The position numbers were made by a program, and so were the translations under genes. Below are positions 26,453 through 34,851 of a DNA stretch of 64,000 nucleotides, one piece after another. Position 1 is the first letter of the stretch; every line of letters starts with the position of its first letter. The notes under the pieces were generated by a model. The model did no database searches. It saw only the letters and a program-made list of their open reading frames with translations, and had not been told where the DNA came from. The stretch comes from an uncultured Anaerolineae bacterium (GTDB lineage Bacteria > Chloroflexota > Anaerolineae > Anaerolineales > Villigracilaceae): positions 1-64,000 of the forward strand of contig CAILYI010000272.1 in the NCBI GenBank assembly GCA_903838415.1. Reading direction: 5' to 3'.

Positions 26453-27736
26453 TTAATGCTCGGTCAGGCGTTCAATGCGCGCACCCAAAGCACGCAGCTT
26501 CCCATCCACATCTTCGTAACCGCGATCGATCTGGCCAACGTTGCGAATAACGGAAGTTCCATTCGCAGCCAGGGCTGCCAGAACCAGCGTCATCCCGGCG
26601 CGGATATCAGGGCTTTCCACTTTTTCGCCGGATAACCTGGCCGGACCGGTGACAATGCAGCGATGTGGATCGCACAACACAATCTGCGCACCCATACTGA
26701 CCAGCTTATCGATAAAAAACATGCGGCTGGGATACATCCAGTCATGAAACAGGACGCTGCCTTTGGCCTGAGTGGCGATCGCAATCGCAATGCTCATTAA
26801 ATCGGTTGGAAACGCCGGCCAGATATTGGTCTTAATCTCCGGGATGGCGTTGCCCAGGTCAGGCTCAATCTCAAGCCGCTGCTCCGCCGGGACGACAATA
26901 TCGTCACCATCTTCCCGCCAATCCACGCCCAGGCGATTAAAAACAATCCGGATCATGCCCAAATAGTGCGCCCCGGCATTATGAATACGCACTTCCCCGC
27001 GCGTGACCACTGCCGCGCCAACAAAGCTGATGACTTCGAGATAATCTGGCCCGATGGTAAATTCGCCGCCATGCAGACGATCGACGCCTTCAATATGCAG
27101 TGTGTTCGAGCCAATTCCATCAATTTTTGCGCCTAAAATATTGAGCAGCTGGCATAATTCCTGGACATGCGGCTCGGAGGCTGCGTTGCGCAGGATCGTC
27201 ATGCCTTTGGCCAGGGAAGCCGCCATAATGGCATTTTCCGTGCCGGTAACGCTGGCTTCATCCAACAGAATATCGGCGCCCTTCAAACCAGAGGCTTTAA
27301 ACTCGAACGAACGATCATAACTGACCTCGGCGCCCATTTGTCGTAAAGCCCAGATGTGCGTATCCACGCGCCGACGGCCAATCACATCTCCGCCGGGCGG
27401 TGGCAGTTTGAGCACCCCGGCGCGGGCGGTCATCGGCCCTGCCAGCAGGATGGAGGCCCGGATACGGCGAGACAGGTCCGGGTCGAGATCCGCTGGGCGC
27501 ACCAGTTTGGCGGTCACCCGCCACGAGCGATTCCCCAGATCATCCAGGGTGACTCCCAGACTTTCGAGCATCCTGCGCATGTCCATAACGTCCCGAATTT
27601 GCGGAACGTTATGCAAGATGACCGGCTCCTCTGTCAGCAGGCAGGCAGCCAGCAAAGGCAGAGCCGCATTTTTGTTTCCAGACGGGGTAATTTCGCCATT
27701 AAGCGGCAAACCACCTTCAATCACAAATTTTTCCAT
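26453..27736 (-). CDS. murA: UDP-GlcNAc 1-carboxyvinyltransferase, Cys-to-Asp variant
   Basis: A 427-residue enzyme for the first committed step of peptidoglycan synthesis (PEP plus UDP-GlcNAc). It starts FVIEGGLPLNGEITPSGNKNAALP with the substrate-binding Lys-Asn pair, and shows the repeated inside-out barrel pattern through DRGYEDVDGKLRALGA at the end. The catalytic loop reads PPPGGDVIGRRRVDTH where the common form is PGGCAIGARPVDLH. Residue 117 is therefore Asp instead of the fosfomycin-target Cys. MurA enzymes with Asp at this place are active and intrinsically fosfomycin-resistant in several lineages. A ribosome-binding site (GGAGACGACC) precedes the ATG. The presence of MurA says peptidoglycan precursors are made; the gene stands alone. 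Confidence 0.95.
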   Translation of the reverse strand: MEKFVIEGGLPLNGEITPSGNKNAALPLLAACLLTEEPVILHNVPQIRDVMDMRRMLESLGVTLDDLGNRSWRVTAKLVRPADLDPDLSRRIRASILLAGPMTARAGVLKLPPPGGDVIGRRRVDTHIWALRQMGAEVSYDRSFEFKASGLKGADILLDEASVTGTENAIMAASLAKGMTILRNAASEPHVQELCQLLNILGAKIDGIGSNTLHIEGVDRLHGGEFTIGPDYLEVISFVGAAVVTRGEVRIHNAGAHYLGMIRIVFNRLGVDWREDGDDIVVPAEQRLEIEPDLGNAIPEIKTNIWPAFPTDLMSIAIAIATQAKGSVLFHDWMYPSRMFFIDKLVSMGAQIVLCDPHRCIVTGPARLSGEKVESPDIRAGMTLVLAALAANGTSVIRNVGQIDRGYEDVDGKLRALGARIERLTEH

Positions 27737-27846
27737 GGTCGTCTCCGATTTTGTAATTTTATTGTAAACCTGGAACGGACGTGCGAGGATAAAACTGGAG
27801 TACTATTATCTAAAAGGAATATTTAATTGGGTATAATGGCATAATT

Positions 27847-28614
27847 ATGGAACTATTTTTCGCAGGACTCACTGGCCTGATTGCAGGCATATTGGTCAAT
27901 TATCTCGCAGATGTCCTTCCGACTTTGCGCAAACTAGCTCAGCCGGTTTGCATTCAGTGCGGCACACATTATAGCTGGAAAGATTATATCCTTGTAAAAG
28001 CGTGCCCAAATTGCAAAAAAGCACGTTCCTGGCGAACTTACGTCGCCCTGGCAGCAGGAATTGGCATTTCGCTGGCTCTGTGGCTCAATCCGCCCACCCG
28101 CATGGGTTACTGGCTGGGATTAATTGTCCTGGTATTCTTTGGGCTGGTTGTTGTGATTGACATCGAACATCGCCTGATTATGCATGTTGTCACCCTGGCC
28201 GGTGCGTTTCTGGGAGTGATCACTGGAACAATCCGCTATAACCTGGTTACCTCGCTTTTGGGCGGATTGGCGGGCCTGGGAATTATGCTCGTGTTCTACG
28301 GATTTGGCGTGCTTTTTGCGCGCTATCGGGCCCGCAAACTTGGGACGGATGACGGTGAGGAAGCGCTCGGCTTTGGAGATGTCACCCTTTCGGCGGTTCT
28401 TGGGTTGATGTTGGGCTGGCCGGTCATCCTGTATGGCATCATGATCGGTGTGCTGGCAGGCGGAATAATCAGCATTGTGCTGGTGATCGTTCTGATAATC
28501 CTGCGACGCTACGAAACGATGAACGTGTTTACCGCCTATGGACCCTACCTGGTACTCGGCGCAGTCCTGCTGATGTATTTTCCACACGCCATTACAGTTT
28601 TGTTTGGAAAGTAA
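27847..28614 (+). CDS. A24-family prepilin peptidase
   Basis: A 255-residue polytopic aspartic protease that cleaves (and in some members methylates) type IV prepilins. Visible features: two CxxC-like pairs in the cytoplasmic loop (CIQC and CPNC), expected in PilD-type enzymes, and the catalytic Asp pair in VVVIDIEHRLIMH and LGFGDVTLSAVLGLMLGW (the GxGD motif). About seven hydrophobic segments follow the N-terminal helix. It is the likely processing enzyme for the Tad-type pseudopilins encoded just downstream. A TATAAT (27832-27837) ends nine bases before the ATG with no Shine-Dalgarno sequence, suggesting a short or absent leader. It is divergent from murA. Confidence 0.92.
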   Translation: MELFFAGLTGLIAGILVNYLADVLPTLRKLAQPVCIQCGTHYSWKDYILVKACPNCKKARSWRTYVALAAGIGISLALWLNPPTRMGYWLGLIVLVFFGLVVVIDIEHRLIMHVVTLAGAFLGVITGTIRYNLVTSLLGGLAGLGIMLVFYGFGVLFARYRARKLGTDDGEEALGFGDVTLSAVLGLMLGWPVILYGIMIGVLAGGIISIVLVIVLIILRRYETMNVFTAYGPYLVLGAVLLMYFPHAITVLFGK

Positions 28615-28709
28615 CTCATAGTACCAAGGTAGGATTTGTTAAGGTGGCGGTATACGTTAAAATGTGATTAGTCGTAAATTACCTATATCCAGAAATTCAG
28701 TTGGAAAAA

Positions 28710-29381
28710 ATGCAAAACAATAAAAAACGGATGTTTTTTGACGCAGTAGGCAGGAGTAAAGGGCAAAGCTTTGTTGAATTAGCCCTAATTTTTTCCATTC
28801 TCATAACCCTGATGGCTGGGATGGTTGAGTTCGGCAACCTGCTGAATCAGTACATCAATGTCGTGGACGGCGCGCGCGAGGGCGCGCGCTTTGGCAGCAA
28901 TGATGATCCGTTTACCACTGAAAGCGATGGCGTGACGCCCCATTACGAAACCTTTTTTGGCCAAATTTACACCATCATTCAAGGGGAATATGACTCGAGC
29001 GGCGCACAATTATCAAAAGGCGCGATCAATCCCATCGTTTTGGATGAAAATCCTGATTCCACGGATGATATTTTGGTGACTTTTTTCAGCATTACCGGCA
29101 ACAAAACCTCAGGCGCCAAGGGAATTGTACGCTTCGAAAGCGCGGCGGGCAGCCGATATAATAAAGCGACTACTGAATCCAAATTTACCAACGATCAGAT
29201 CCTCGACATGGTGGATGGGTTCGCTCCCAGCACCGGCGTTCTCCTGGTTGAGATTTTTTATTCTTACAATCAGATTCTAAAACTTTTCAGCTTCACCGGT
29301 ATTCCTGACCCGGTCAATTTACATGCCTATTCCATCATGCCGCTATCAGCCGCAGAGCCCACCCCCACTCCACGGCCATAA
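28710..29381 (+). CDS. TadE-like pseudopilin
   Basis: The track starts at a TTG (28701); the ATG at 28710 is the better start, giving 223 residues. The N-terminus carries a TadE-type prepilin signature: basic leader, then GQSFVELALIFSILITLMAGMVEFGNLL, where Glu follows a hydrophobic residue early in the helix. The next part, VVDGAREGARFGS, is the usual TadE continuation. The rest is a roughly 160-residue extracellular domain without recognised motif and a short Pro-rich end (AAEPTPTPRP). It probably forms a minor pilus component processed by the adjacent A24 peptidase. It heads a run of three Tad-type genes in the same direction. No tadA/B/C or rcpA-like gene is in the window. Confidence 0.85.
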   Translation: MQNNKKRMFFDAVGRSKGQSFVELALIFSILITLMAGMVEFGNLLNQYINVVDGAREGARFGSNDDPFTTESDGVTPHYETFFGQIYTIIQGEYDSSGAQLSKGAINPIVLDENPDSTDDILVTFFSITGNKTSGAKGIVRFESAAGSRYNKATTESKFTNDQILDMVDGFAPSTGVLLVEIFYSYNQILKLFSFTGIPDPVNLHAYSIMPLSAAEPTPTPRP

Positions 29382-29397
29382 TTTAAAAGGTATCTTG

Positions 29398-30966
29398 ATG
29401 AAACTACTACCCATTCCGACCCAAAAACGAGAAAAAGGCCAGATCCTTGTGGTTCTGGCGCTTACATTTATAGGTTTGGTCGCCATTATTGGTCTGGCTA
29501 TTGACACGGGATTTATGTACGTCAGCTATGCGCGCCTGCGACGAGGTGTGGATGCTGCCGCGTTGGGCGCCACCTCGCAATACAAGAAAAACGCCACCGC
29601 CGAAGATCTTGAAAAATCCGCCCGGCAATTCCTCGTCCTGAATGGAGTTCCGGACGATAACCTGACCGCGCAGGTTGAAACCTGCGATTCGTCACTGCTT
29701 GCGCTGGGTGATGGCGTGGGCGACCCCACACTTTGCACAACACCGCGCCGAAAACTGGTACGCGTAACGGCACGGGAAGATGTGCCGATGTTTTTCCTAT
29801 CCGTGCTTGGCGTCCAAAGTGTACCGATCTCGGTAAACTCAGTTTCAGAAGCCGCCTCGGTGGATGTGGTCCTCGTGATCGATCGCTCCGAATCGATGGG
29901 CGAGTTGAAACCTGACGGCACAAAATATTCGATCCCCTCGACAAACCTTGACCCATTTATATGCAACAGCGACCACCCTGATTCTGCGAGTATTCCAGAC
30001 GGCAGCGATCCCAGCCTGTGGACCGGGAACTGTCATCCGTTCCAGGAAGTGAAAGCCGCAGCGTTGAGCTTCGTCAACGAATTTATGGATCCGCCATATG
30101 ACCGGGTTGGCATCGTGGTGTTCGACAATAAGCCACTCATGGTCAATTTCGGCACAGACGCCTCCCCTGAATACATGTCTGGGGATGCTGATACCGTCAA
30201 GCAGGCTATCAGAAATTTGTGGATGTACGACGGCTTCCACGATACCGGCAGTGGCAACGATCTGCGCAAGGCCGATCAATACTTCGAATGGCAAACCGAC
30301 CCTGTCACTGGCGATTTAACAAAGATGGCAATCAAAGGCATGGAATGCCCCTATTTTCAAGGTGGGGTGGTCCCCGAGGGCGTATCGCCCTGTCGCCTGA
30401 CAAACTCGGGGGGGCAATATTATTATATTGACTGCGCGGGTTATTATCTCTCTCCGCTGGATGGTCAGAAATGCGGTTCGACCAATATTGGCGGAGGGCT
30501 GAATTACGCTTCTGTAATCATCTCCAACTACGGACGTCAGGAATCTTTATGGGTCACCATCTTGCTGACGGATGGTGTTCCCAACGCCGGTTATACCGGG
30601 GATACGCCTCCCAACCCGATTTGCCCGGCCTACTCCCGCGTGCGCGTGCCTTTCTGCCGCGATACCGATTCCAGCGTCAGGCATAATTCATCCAATACTG
30701 CCCTGTACGATACGGACGACTACGCTCGCGACCAGGCGGATATCCTATCGGACGGCGTTCACTCACTCATCTTTGCCATCGGTCTTGGATCGAAAGTTAC
30801 CAATGACACCACGAAAGATGCAGGCACGGATCCAGCCGGATCCAGCCTGCTGACATATATTGCTGAAAAAGGGCTCACCGGCGGTTATTATCAAGCCGAT
30901 GCCAATGAACTCAATAAAATTTTCCTGGCGATCGCCAATAAAATTGCCACCCGCCTGACGCGCTAA
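29398..30966 (+). CDS. TadG-like protein with von Willebrand factor A domain
   Basis: The ATG at 29398, preceded by AAAAGGTATCTTG, is preferred over the track start at 29323, which overlaps the upstream gene. The 522-residue product begins with KGQILVVLALTFIGLVAIIGLAIDTG, the TadG/TadE N-terminal helix, and YVSYARLRRGVDAAALGA. A vWA domain begins near residue 155, with the metal-ion-dependent adhesion motif DRSES at 162-166 (VVLVIDRSESMGEL), and a later Thr/Asp-bearing stretch (TILLTDGVPNAG). Such proteins sit at the tip or base of Tad pili and act in adhesion. The middle has several Cys residues (FICNSDH, GMECPYF, SPCRLTN, IDCAGYY) that could form disulfides, consistent with an exported domain. 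Confidence 0.88.
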   Translation: MKLLPIPTQKREKGQILVVLALTFIGLVAIIGLAIDTGFMYVSYARLRRGVDAAALGATSQYKKNATAEDLEKSARQFLVLNGVPDDNLTAQVETCDSSLLALGDGVGDPTLCTTPRRKLVRVTAREDVPMFFLSVLGVQSVPISVNSVSEAASVDVVLVIDRSESMGELKPDGTKYSIPSTNLDPFICNSDHPDSASIPDGSDPSLWTGNCHPFQEVKAAALSFVNEFMDPPYDRVGIVVFDNKPLMVNFGTDASPEYMSGDADTVKQAIRNLWMYDGFHDTGSGNDLRKADQYFEWQTDPVTGDLTKMAIKGMECPYFQGGVVPEGVSPCRLTNSGGQYYYIDCAGYYLSPLDGQKCGSTNIGGGLNYASVIISNYGRQESLWVTILLTDGVPNAGYTGDTPPNPICPAYSRVRVPFCRDTDSSVRHNSSNTALYDTDDYARDQADILSDGVHSLIFAIGLGSKVTNDTTKDAGTDPAGSSLLTYIAEKGLTGGYYQADANELNKIFLAIANKIATRLTR

Positions 30967-30997
30967 TCTTATCCACCTTATCTGACAGGGTAATCTC

Positions 30998-32551
30998 ATG
31001 CAAATGAATTCTTCTCCTCCAAAAAGGCCTTTTCTATTTCGCGAGAAAAAATCTCAGGCAGCTGTTGAATTTGCCCTGACGTTTCCAATCTTTTTGATGG
31101 TCGTATTTGGGATCATCGATTTTTCTTTGCTATTTACAGCCTGGCTTTCAATCCAGAACATGGCTCGCCAGGCAGTGCGCTATGCCGCCACAGGTCAATA
31201 TAATTCGGCCTATTGCGCCGATGCTGACCTGGTCGCAAATGGAGGCGACGGCTCCGGCACACCATGCGCAGGCAATCCTCCAGCGGTGGGACAGTTAACC
31301 GGGCCAACCGGGCAAACCACCGAGCAGGCCAATATTTATAAAAACCGCGAAATCGACTATGCCCGCCTGCTTTCAATCCATGACGAAGCCAATCGATTTA
31401 ATTATTTCATCTTTGACGACGCTGCCGCGGCGCAGCCAGACATTGGCTTTCTACACGTGGTGGTATGCTCCACTCGCGACACCAGCGAACCACTTGACAA
31501 TACGCCAGACTACGAATTTACCTTCCCCAAAATGGGTGGTTTTGACCCCAGCGACTATGGGGTTTGCAAATGGATTCCCAGCACAGCGGCCGACAAGACC
31601 AGGGAAGATGCTGGCGGCCCTGGCGACCGCGTAATCGTCAGCGTGGACTTCAATCATCCATTCCTGACGCCATTTATCAACTACACTTGGCCAATGTTCC
31701 ACTTAGCTTCCACCCGCGAAGCGATCGTGGAACGCTTCCGCGTTGCGCGCGTGGTGAATGTGCCACCGCCTATTTTGCAACCAACATTTACACCATCCAT
31801 TACACCAAGCCCAACCATCACATCCACTGTGACGTTAACCCTTACCGAAACATTGACTCCTAACCCGAGTGATACCGTCACGCCTACCAGCGCTTTGACG
31901 ACTACACCAACGCTGACACGGACACAGACCAAGACGTTGACTCCCACCAAGACCAGAAATCCTACCAGAACCACGGCAGCCACCAGAACCATCACAATGA
32001 CGCCGACCATCACCTTGACAAGGACAATTACAAAGACGCCGACCATCACTCAGACGCCAACGAAAACCTTAACGCCAACTATTACGCAAACGCCGACGAA
32101 AACGTTCACGCCAACGGTTACCCGGACGCCGACCATCACACTGACGCCAACTCGGACGCCGACAATCACGCAGACGCCGACGAAAACCTTCACGCCGACG
32201 GTTACGCCCACACCGACCAAAACTTTCACGCCGACCATCACGCAGACGCCAACCCGCACACCGACGGTAACACAGACGCCGATTCCGCCGACCAAGACGG
32301 CCACGCCGACCATCACGCAGACGCCGATTCCGCCGACCAGGACCTCGACGCCGACCGTCACACAAACGTCGCCGCCGCCCACTGCAACCAGGACACGTAC
32401 GCCAACGGCGACTTCACCGCCGACCAGTACGGTAACATCGACGCCGACGAAGACGTTGATACCGACGAATACGTCATCGCCCACGCCGACATCGCCACCG
32501 TTCAAGTCGCCGACGCCAACTGTCACACCTTTCGGATGTACAGACTGTTAG
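30998..32551 (+). CDS. TadE-like protein with long Thr-Pro tail ending in CTDC
   Basis: A 517-residue protein. Residues 20-70 form a TadE-type N-terminus ([31 protein letters not shown], then [12 protein letters not shown]). Residues 70-260 are an extracellular domain of unknown fold. From about residue 262 to 512 the chain is almost entirely Thr, Pro, Ser and Lys/Arg, built from units such as [12 protein letters not shown], and the protein ends FGCTDC. Such tails are flexible, likely glycosylated stalks or cell-wall-spanning segments. Two Cys at the very end could form a disulfide or anchor. The DNA of the tail is a degenerate repeat with a unit near 36 bases, so its length may vary. It closes the Tad-type gene run and ends at a strong terminator. 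Confidence 0.85.
   Translation: MQMNSSPPKRPFLFREKKSQAAVEFALTFPIFLMVVFGIIDFSLLFTAWLSIQNMARQAVRYAATGQYNSAYCADADLVANGGDGSGTPCAGNPPAVGQLTGPTGQTTEQANIYKNREIDYARLLSIHDEANRFNYFIFDDAAAAQPDIGFLHVVVCSTRDTSEPLDNTPDYEFTFPKMGGFDPSDYGVCKWIPSTAADKTREDAGGPGDRVIVSVDFNHPFLTPFINYTWPMFHLASTREAIVERFRVARVVNVPPPILQPTFTPSITPSPTITSTVTLTLTETLTPNPSDTVTPTSALTTTPTLTRTQTKTLTPTKTRNPTRTTAATRTITMTPTITLTRTITKTPTITQTPTKTLTPTITQTPTKTFTPTVTRTPTITLTPTRTPTITQTPTKTFTPTVTPTPTKTFTPTITQTPTRTPTVTQTPIPPTKTATPTITQTPIPPTRTSTPTVTQTSPPPTATRTRTPTATSPPTSTVTSTPTKTLIPTNTSSPTPTSPPFKSPTPTVTPFGCTDC
31780..32535 (+). repeat. Degenerate tandem repeat encoding the Thr-Pro tail
   Basis: Runs of ACGCCGACCATCACGCAGAC and close variants, alternating with AAAACCTTCACGCC-type segments, repeat in frame through the 3' part of the TadE-like gene. 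Translation gives [12 protein letters not shown] units. It is a coding repeat, not a CRISPR: there are no unique spacers and the frame stays open. Confidence 0.85.
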
Positions 32552-32567
32552 CAATGTAAAGCAGATC

Positions 32568-32602
32568 AAAAAAGCAGGAGGCCAAAAACCTCCTGCTTTT
32601 TT
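32568..32602 (+). terminator. Terminator after the Tad-type gene run
   Basis: AAAAAAGCAGGAGG (32568-32581) and CCTCCTGCTTTTTT (32589-32602) form a 14-bp perfect stem. Confidence 0.93.
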
Positions 32603-32607
32603 CGGTG

Positions 32608-32613
32608 TATAAT
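32608..32613 (+). promoter_or_regulatory. Candidate -10 box (TATAAT) for the glmS ribozyme transcript
   Basis: A perfect TATAAT follows the terminator by five bases and precedes the ribozyme core by about 55 bases. No good -35 box is seen at 17 bases. Confidence 0.5.
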
Positions 32614-32667
32614 TTTATTGTGTCAATTTGAAAGGAGGCCACTAAGAAAATTATCAACAGGGAAAAG

Positions 32668-32880
32668 AGCGCATGAGCCTATCGAACCCCAAGAATCGGG
32701 GCGGCAGGCTGACGAGGATGAGGGTTCTCCATCGCAGGATGGAGCTATCCCGGGCAAAAGCCGGGAGAAAATCGACAGATCAGCGGAAGCCCTCCGGGAG
32801 TACCACTCCCGAACATCTTTCCCTCCAGGATAAAGCCAGGTGAATAACGCTGCAGAAGTAATTCCGCAGACAAAAGCTCC
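32668..32880 (+). ncRNA. glmS ribozyme: glmS ribozyme/riboswitch
   Basis: This region sits directly before glmS and holds the family's landmarks in order. First AGCGC (cleavage side, 32668-32672), then a P1 hairpin closed by AGCCT/AGGCT. Next comes the conserved GACGAGGATGAGGG, a GCGGAAGCCCTCC segment that pairs back to GAGGG, and a P3-like hairpin CGGGAGTACCACTCCCG. A P4-like hairpin CTGC...GCAG followed by ACAAAAG closes the set. The known ribozyme self-cleaves when bound to glucosamine-6-phosphate, lowering glmS expression. The P1 arm and the segment between GAGGG and GCGG (two extra hairpins, CTCCATC/GATGGAG and CCCGGGC/GCCGGG) are longer than in Bacillus. Assignment is from motif order, not a covariance search. 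The 71-codon ORF of the track here is not a gene. Confidence 0.8.
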
Positions 32881-32927
32881 CGGCATGGCAAATAGCGATT
32901 TCGAACAAATCTTACGGAGGAATCCCC

Positions 32928-34769
32928 ATGTGTGGAATTGTTGGTTATATCGGCCCGCGCGATGCGACGCCGATCATTCTCAACGGCTTGAAACGGCTCG
33001 AATACCGGGGCTATGATTCAGCCGGTATTGCCATTTTTGAAAACGAAAAAATCGAAGTCCGGCGCGAGCCAGGCAAGCTGGAAAACCTGGAGGCTACCGT
33101 CAGGGAACAACCTATCAGCGGGGCACCCGGCATCGGGCATACTCGCTGGGCAACTCACGGGGCGCCAAGCGCGCGCAATGCCCATCCGCACCTCGGAAAT
33201 TCAGGGCGCGTGGTCGTTGTCCATAACGGAATCGTCGAAAATTTCCTGGAACTCAAGGATGAACTGGCCTCCGAAGGCGCAGTTTTTAACTCGGATACTG
33301 ACACTGAAACAATCGTCCTTTTGGTTGAGCGCCACCAATCAACCGGATTGAGCCTGACCGAAGCGGCGCGCAAAACTTTCCAGCAAATTCGGGGCGCGCA
33401 TGGCGTGGTACTGATGAGCGCCGAGGAACCGGATAAAATCGTCTGCGCGAGAATCGGGAATGCGGGTGGGGTTGTCATCGGCCTGGGAGACGGGGAAAAT
33501 TTCATCGCTTCGGACATTCCCGCCATATTGGAGCACACCCGCCGCGTCATCTTCCTGGAATCTCACCAGATGGCGATTATCACCGCCGAGGGTGTGCGCG
33601 TGGAAACGCTGGAGGGAGAAGAACTCAAGCCGCAAATTCATACCGTTTCGTGGGACCCGGTGGCGGCGGAAAAGGGCGAATATCGCCATTTCATGCAGAA
33701 AGAAATCCACGAACAAGTGCGCGCGCTGACGAATACGTTGGCGGGCCGCGTGGATTTTGAGCGCGGGAAAATCCGCCTGCCTGAGCTGAATCTGACCCCT
33801 GAAATTGCCAAGCGCATCCAGAAAATCTACATCACAGCCTGCGGCACGGCGGCTTACGCCGGGATGGTGGGCAAAACGCTGATTGAAAAGATCGCGCGCG
33901 TCCCGGTAGAAGTGGTGATCGGCTCAGAATTCCGTTACAGCGACCCTATTATTGATGAAAATACGGTGGTGCTAGCAATTTCGCAATCGGGCGAAACTGC
34001 CGACACGCTGGCCGCCATGGAAGAAGGCCGCAAAAAAGGTGCCATCATCTGGAGCATCGTCAACGCCATTGGCTCACAGGCTATGCGCGTGGCGGATGGC
34101 AGCATTTCGATGCAAACCGGCCCGGAAATTGGCGTAGCATCCACGAAAGCCTTCACCGCTCCTTTGGTGGATCAATATATGCTGGCGATTTTACTGGCGG
34201 ATTTGCGTGGTGTGCTCGACGATAAGACCCGCAAAGCGCTGGTAGCTGACCTGCGCCTGGTCCCCGACCTGGTGGGACGGACGCTGCAACGCGAAGCGGA
34301 AGTGGAAAAGTGCGCCCGCGCGCTCAAAGACATCCGCGACTGCCTGTACTTGGGGCGCGGTATCAATATGCCGATTGCCTATGAAGGCGCGCTCAAACTG
34401 AAGGAAATTTCATACATCCACGCGGAAGGCTATCCAGCAGGCGAAATGAAGCACGGACCGATTGCGCTAATCGACGAAAACATGCCAGTGGTCTGTATCG
34501 CTCCGACCGATCCCTGGCACGAGAAAATGATCAGCCAGATTCAGCAAGCCAAGGCGCGCAATGGCACAGTCATCGCGGTCGCCACGGATGGCGATGAACT
34601 CGTCGCAGGCATGGCCGACTACATCCTGTGGGTGCCCGAATGTCCCTGGATGCTCTCGCCGATCGTGACGGTTCTCCCGCTGCAACTGCTGGCTTACCAC
34701 ATCGCCACCATCCGCGGCCTGGACGTGGATCAGCCGAGAAATTTAGCAAAAAGCGTAACAGTCGAGTAA
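32928..34769 (+). CDS. glmS: Glutamine-fructose-6-phosphate aminotransferase
   Basis: A 613-residue enzyme that makes glucosamine-6-phosphate from fructose-6-phosphate and glutamine, feeding peptidoglycan and amino-sugar synthesis. The N-terminal Cys (MCGIVGYIG) is the glutaminase nucleophile; GHTRWATHG and SDTDTETI belong to the same class-II amidotransferase domain. Two SIS domains follow, with ITACGTAAYAG, AISQSGETADT and GINMPIAYEGALKLKEISY, and the protein ends with DQPRNLAKSVTVE. It is preceded by a glmS ribozyme, so product feedback through mRNA cleavage is expected. A strong ribosome-binding site (ACGGAGGAATCCCC) precedes the ATG. A bidirectional terminator follows. Confidence 0.97.
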   Translation: MCGIVGYIGPRDATPIILNGLKRLEYRGYDSAGIAIFENEKIEVRREPGKLENLEATVREQPISGAPGIGHTRWATHGAPSARNAHPHLGNSGRVVVVHNGIVENFLELKDELASEGAVFNSDTDTETIVLLVERHQSTGLSLTEAARKTFQQIRGAHGVVLMSAEEPDKIVCARIGNAGGVVIGLGDGENFIASDIPAILEHTRRVIFLESHQMAIITAEGVRVETLEGEELKPQIHTVSWDPVAAEKGEYRHFMQKEIHEQVRALTNTLAGRVDFERGKIRLPELNLTPEIAKRIQKIYITACGTAAYAGMVGKTLIEKIARVPVEVVIGSEFRYSDPIIDENTVVLAISQSGETADTLAAMEEGRKKGAIIWSIVNAIGSQAMRVADGSISMQTGPEIGVASTKAFTAPLVDQYMLAILLADLRGVLDDKTRKALVADLRLVPDLVGRTLQREAEVEKCARALKDIRDCLYLGRGINMPIAYEGALKLKEISYIHAEGYPAGEMKHGPIALIDENMPVVCIAPTDPWHEKMISQIQQAKARNGTVIAVATDGDELVAGMADYILWVPECPWMLSPIVTVLPLQLLAYHIATIRGLDVDQPRNLAKSVTVE

Positions 34770-34786
34770 CTCCATCCAACACTAAA

Positions 34787-34817
34787 AAAAGTCGAGGCTC
34801 AAACGGCCTCGACTTTT
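34787..34817. terminator. Bidirectional terminator between glmS and the KASIII-like gene
   Basis: AAAAGTCGAGGC (34787-34798) pairs with GCCTCGACTTTT (34806-34817). Both genes converge on it. Confidence 0.9.
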
Positions 34818-34851
34818 CCTTTTTACCCATTTTTTTACTTTTTTCTCACAA

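Noticed and set aside
32050-32526. Val-Gly-rich ORFs on the minus strand opposite the Thr-Pro tail
   Set aside because: Reverse complements of ACN-CCN repeats read as GVGV and are a by-product of the coding repeat.
31780-32535. CRISPR array
   Set aside because: The repeats are in frame, degenerate and contiguous, with no unique spacers and no cas genes; they encode the Thr-Pro tail.
32618-32833. 71-codon ORF upstream of glmS in the ORF track (and the 87-codon ORF on the other strand)
   Set aside because: It lies across the glmS ribozyme; the conserved RNA motifs explain the sequence and the ORFs have no family-like pattern.
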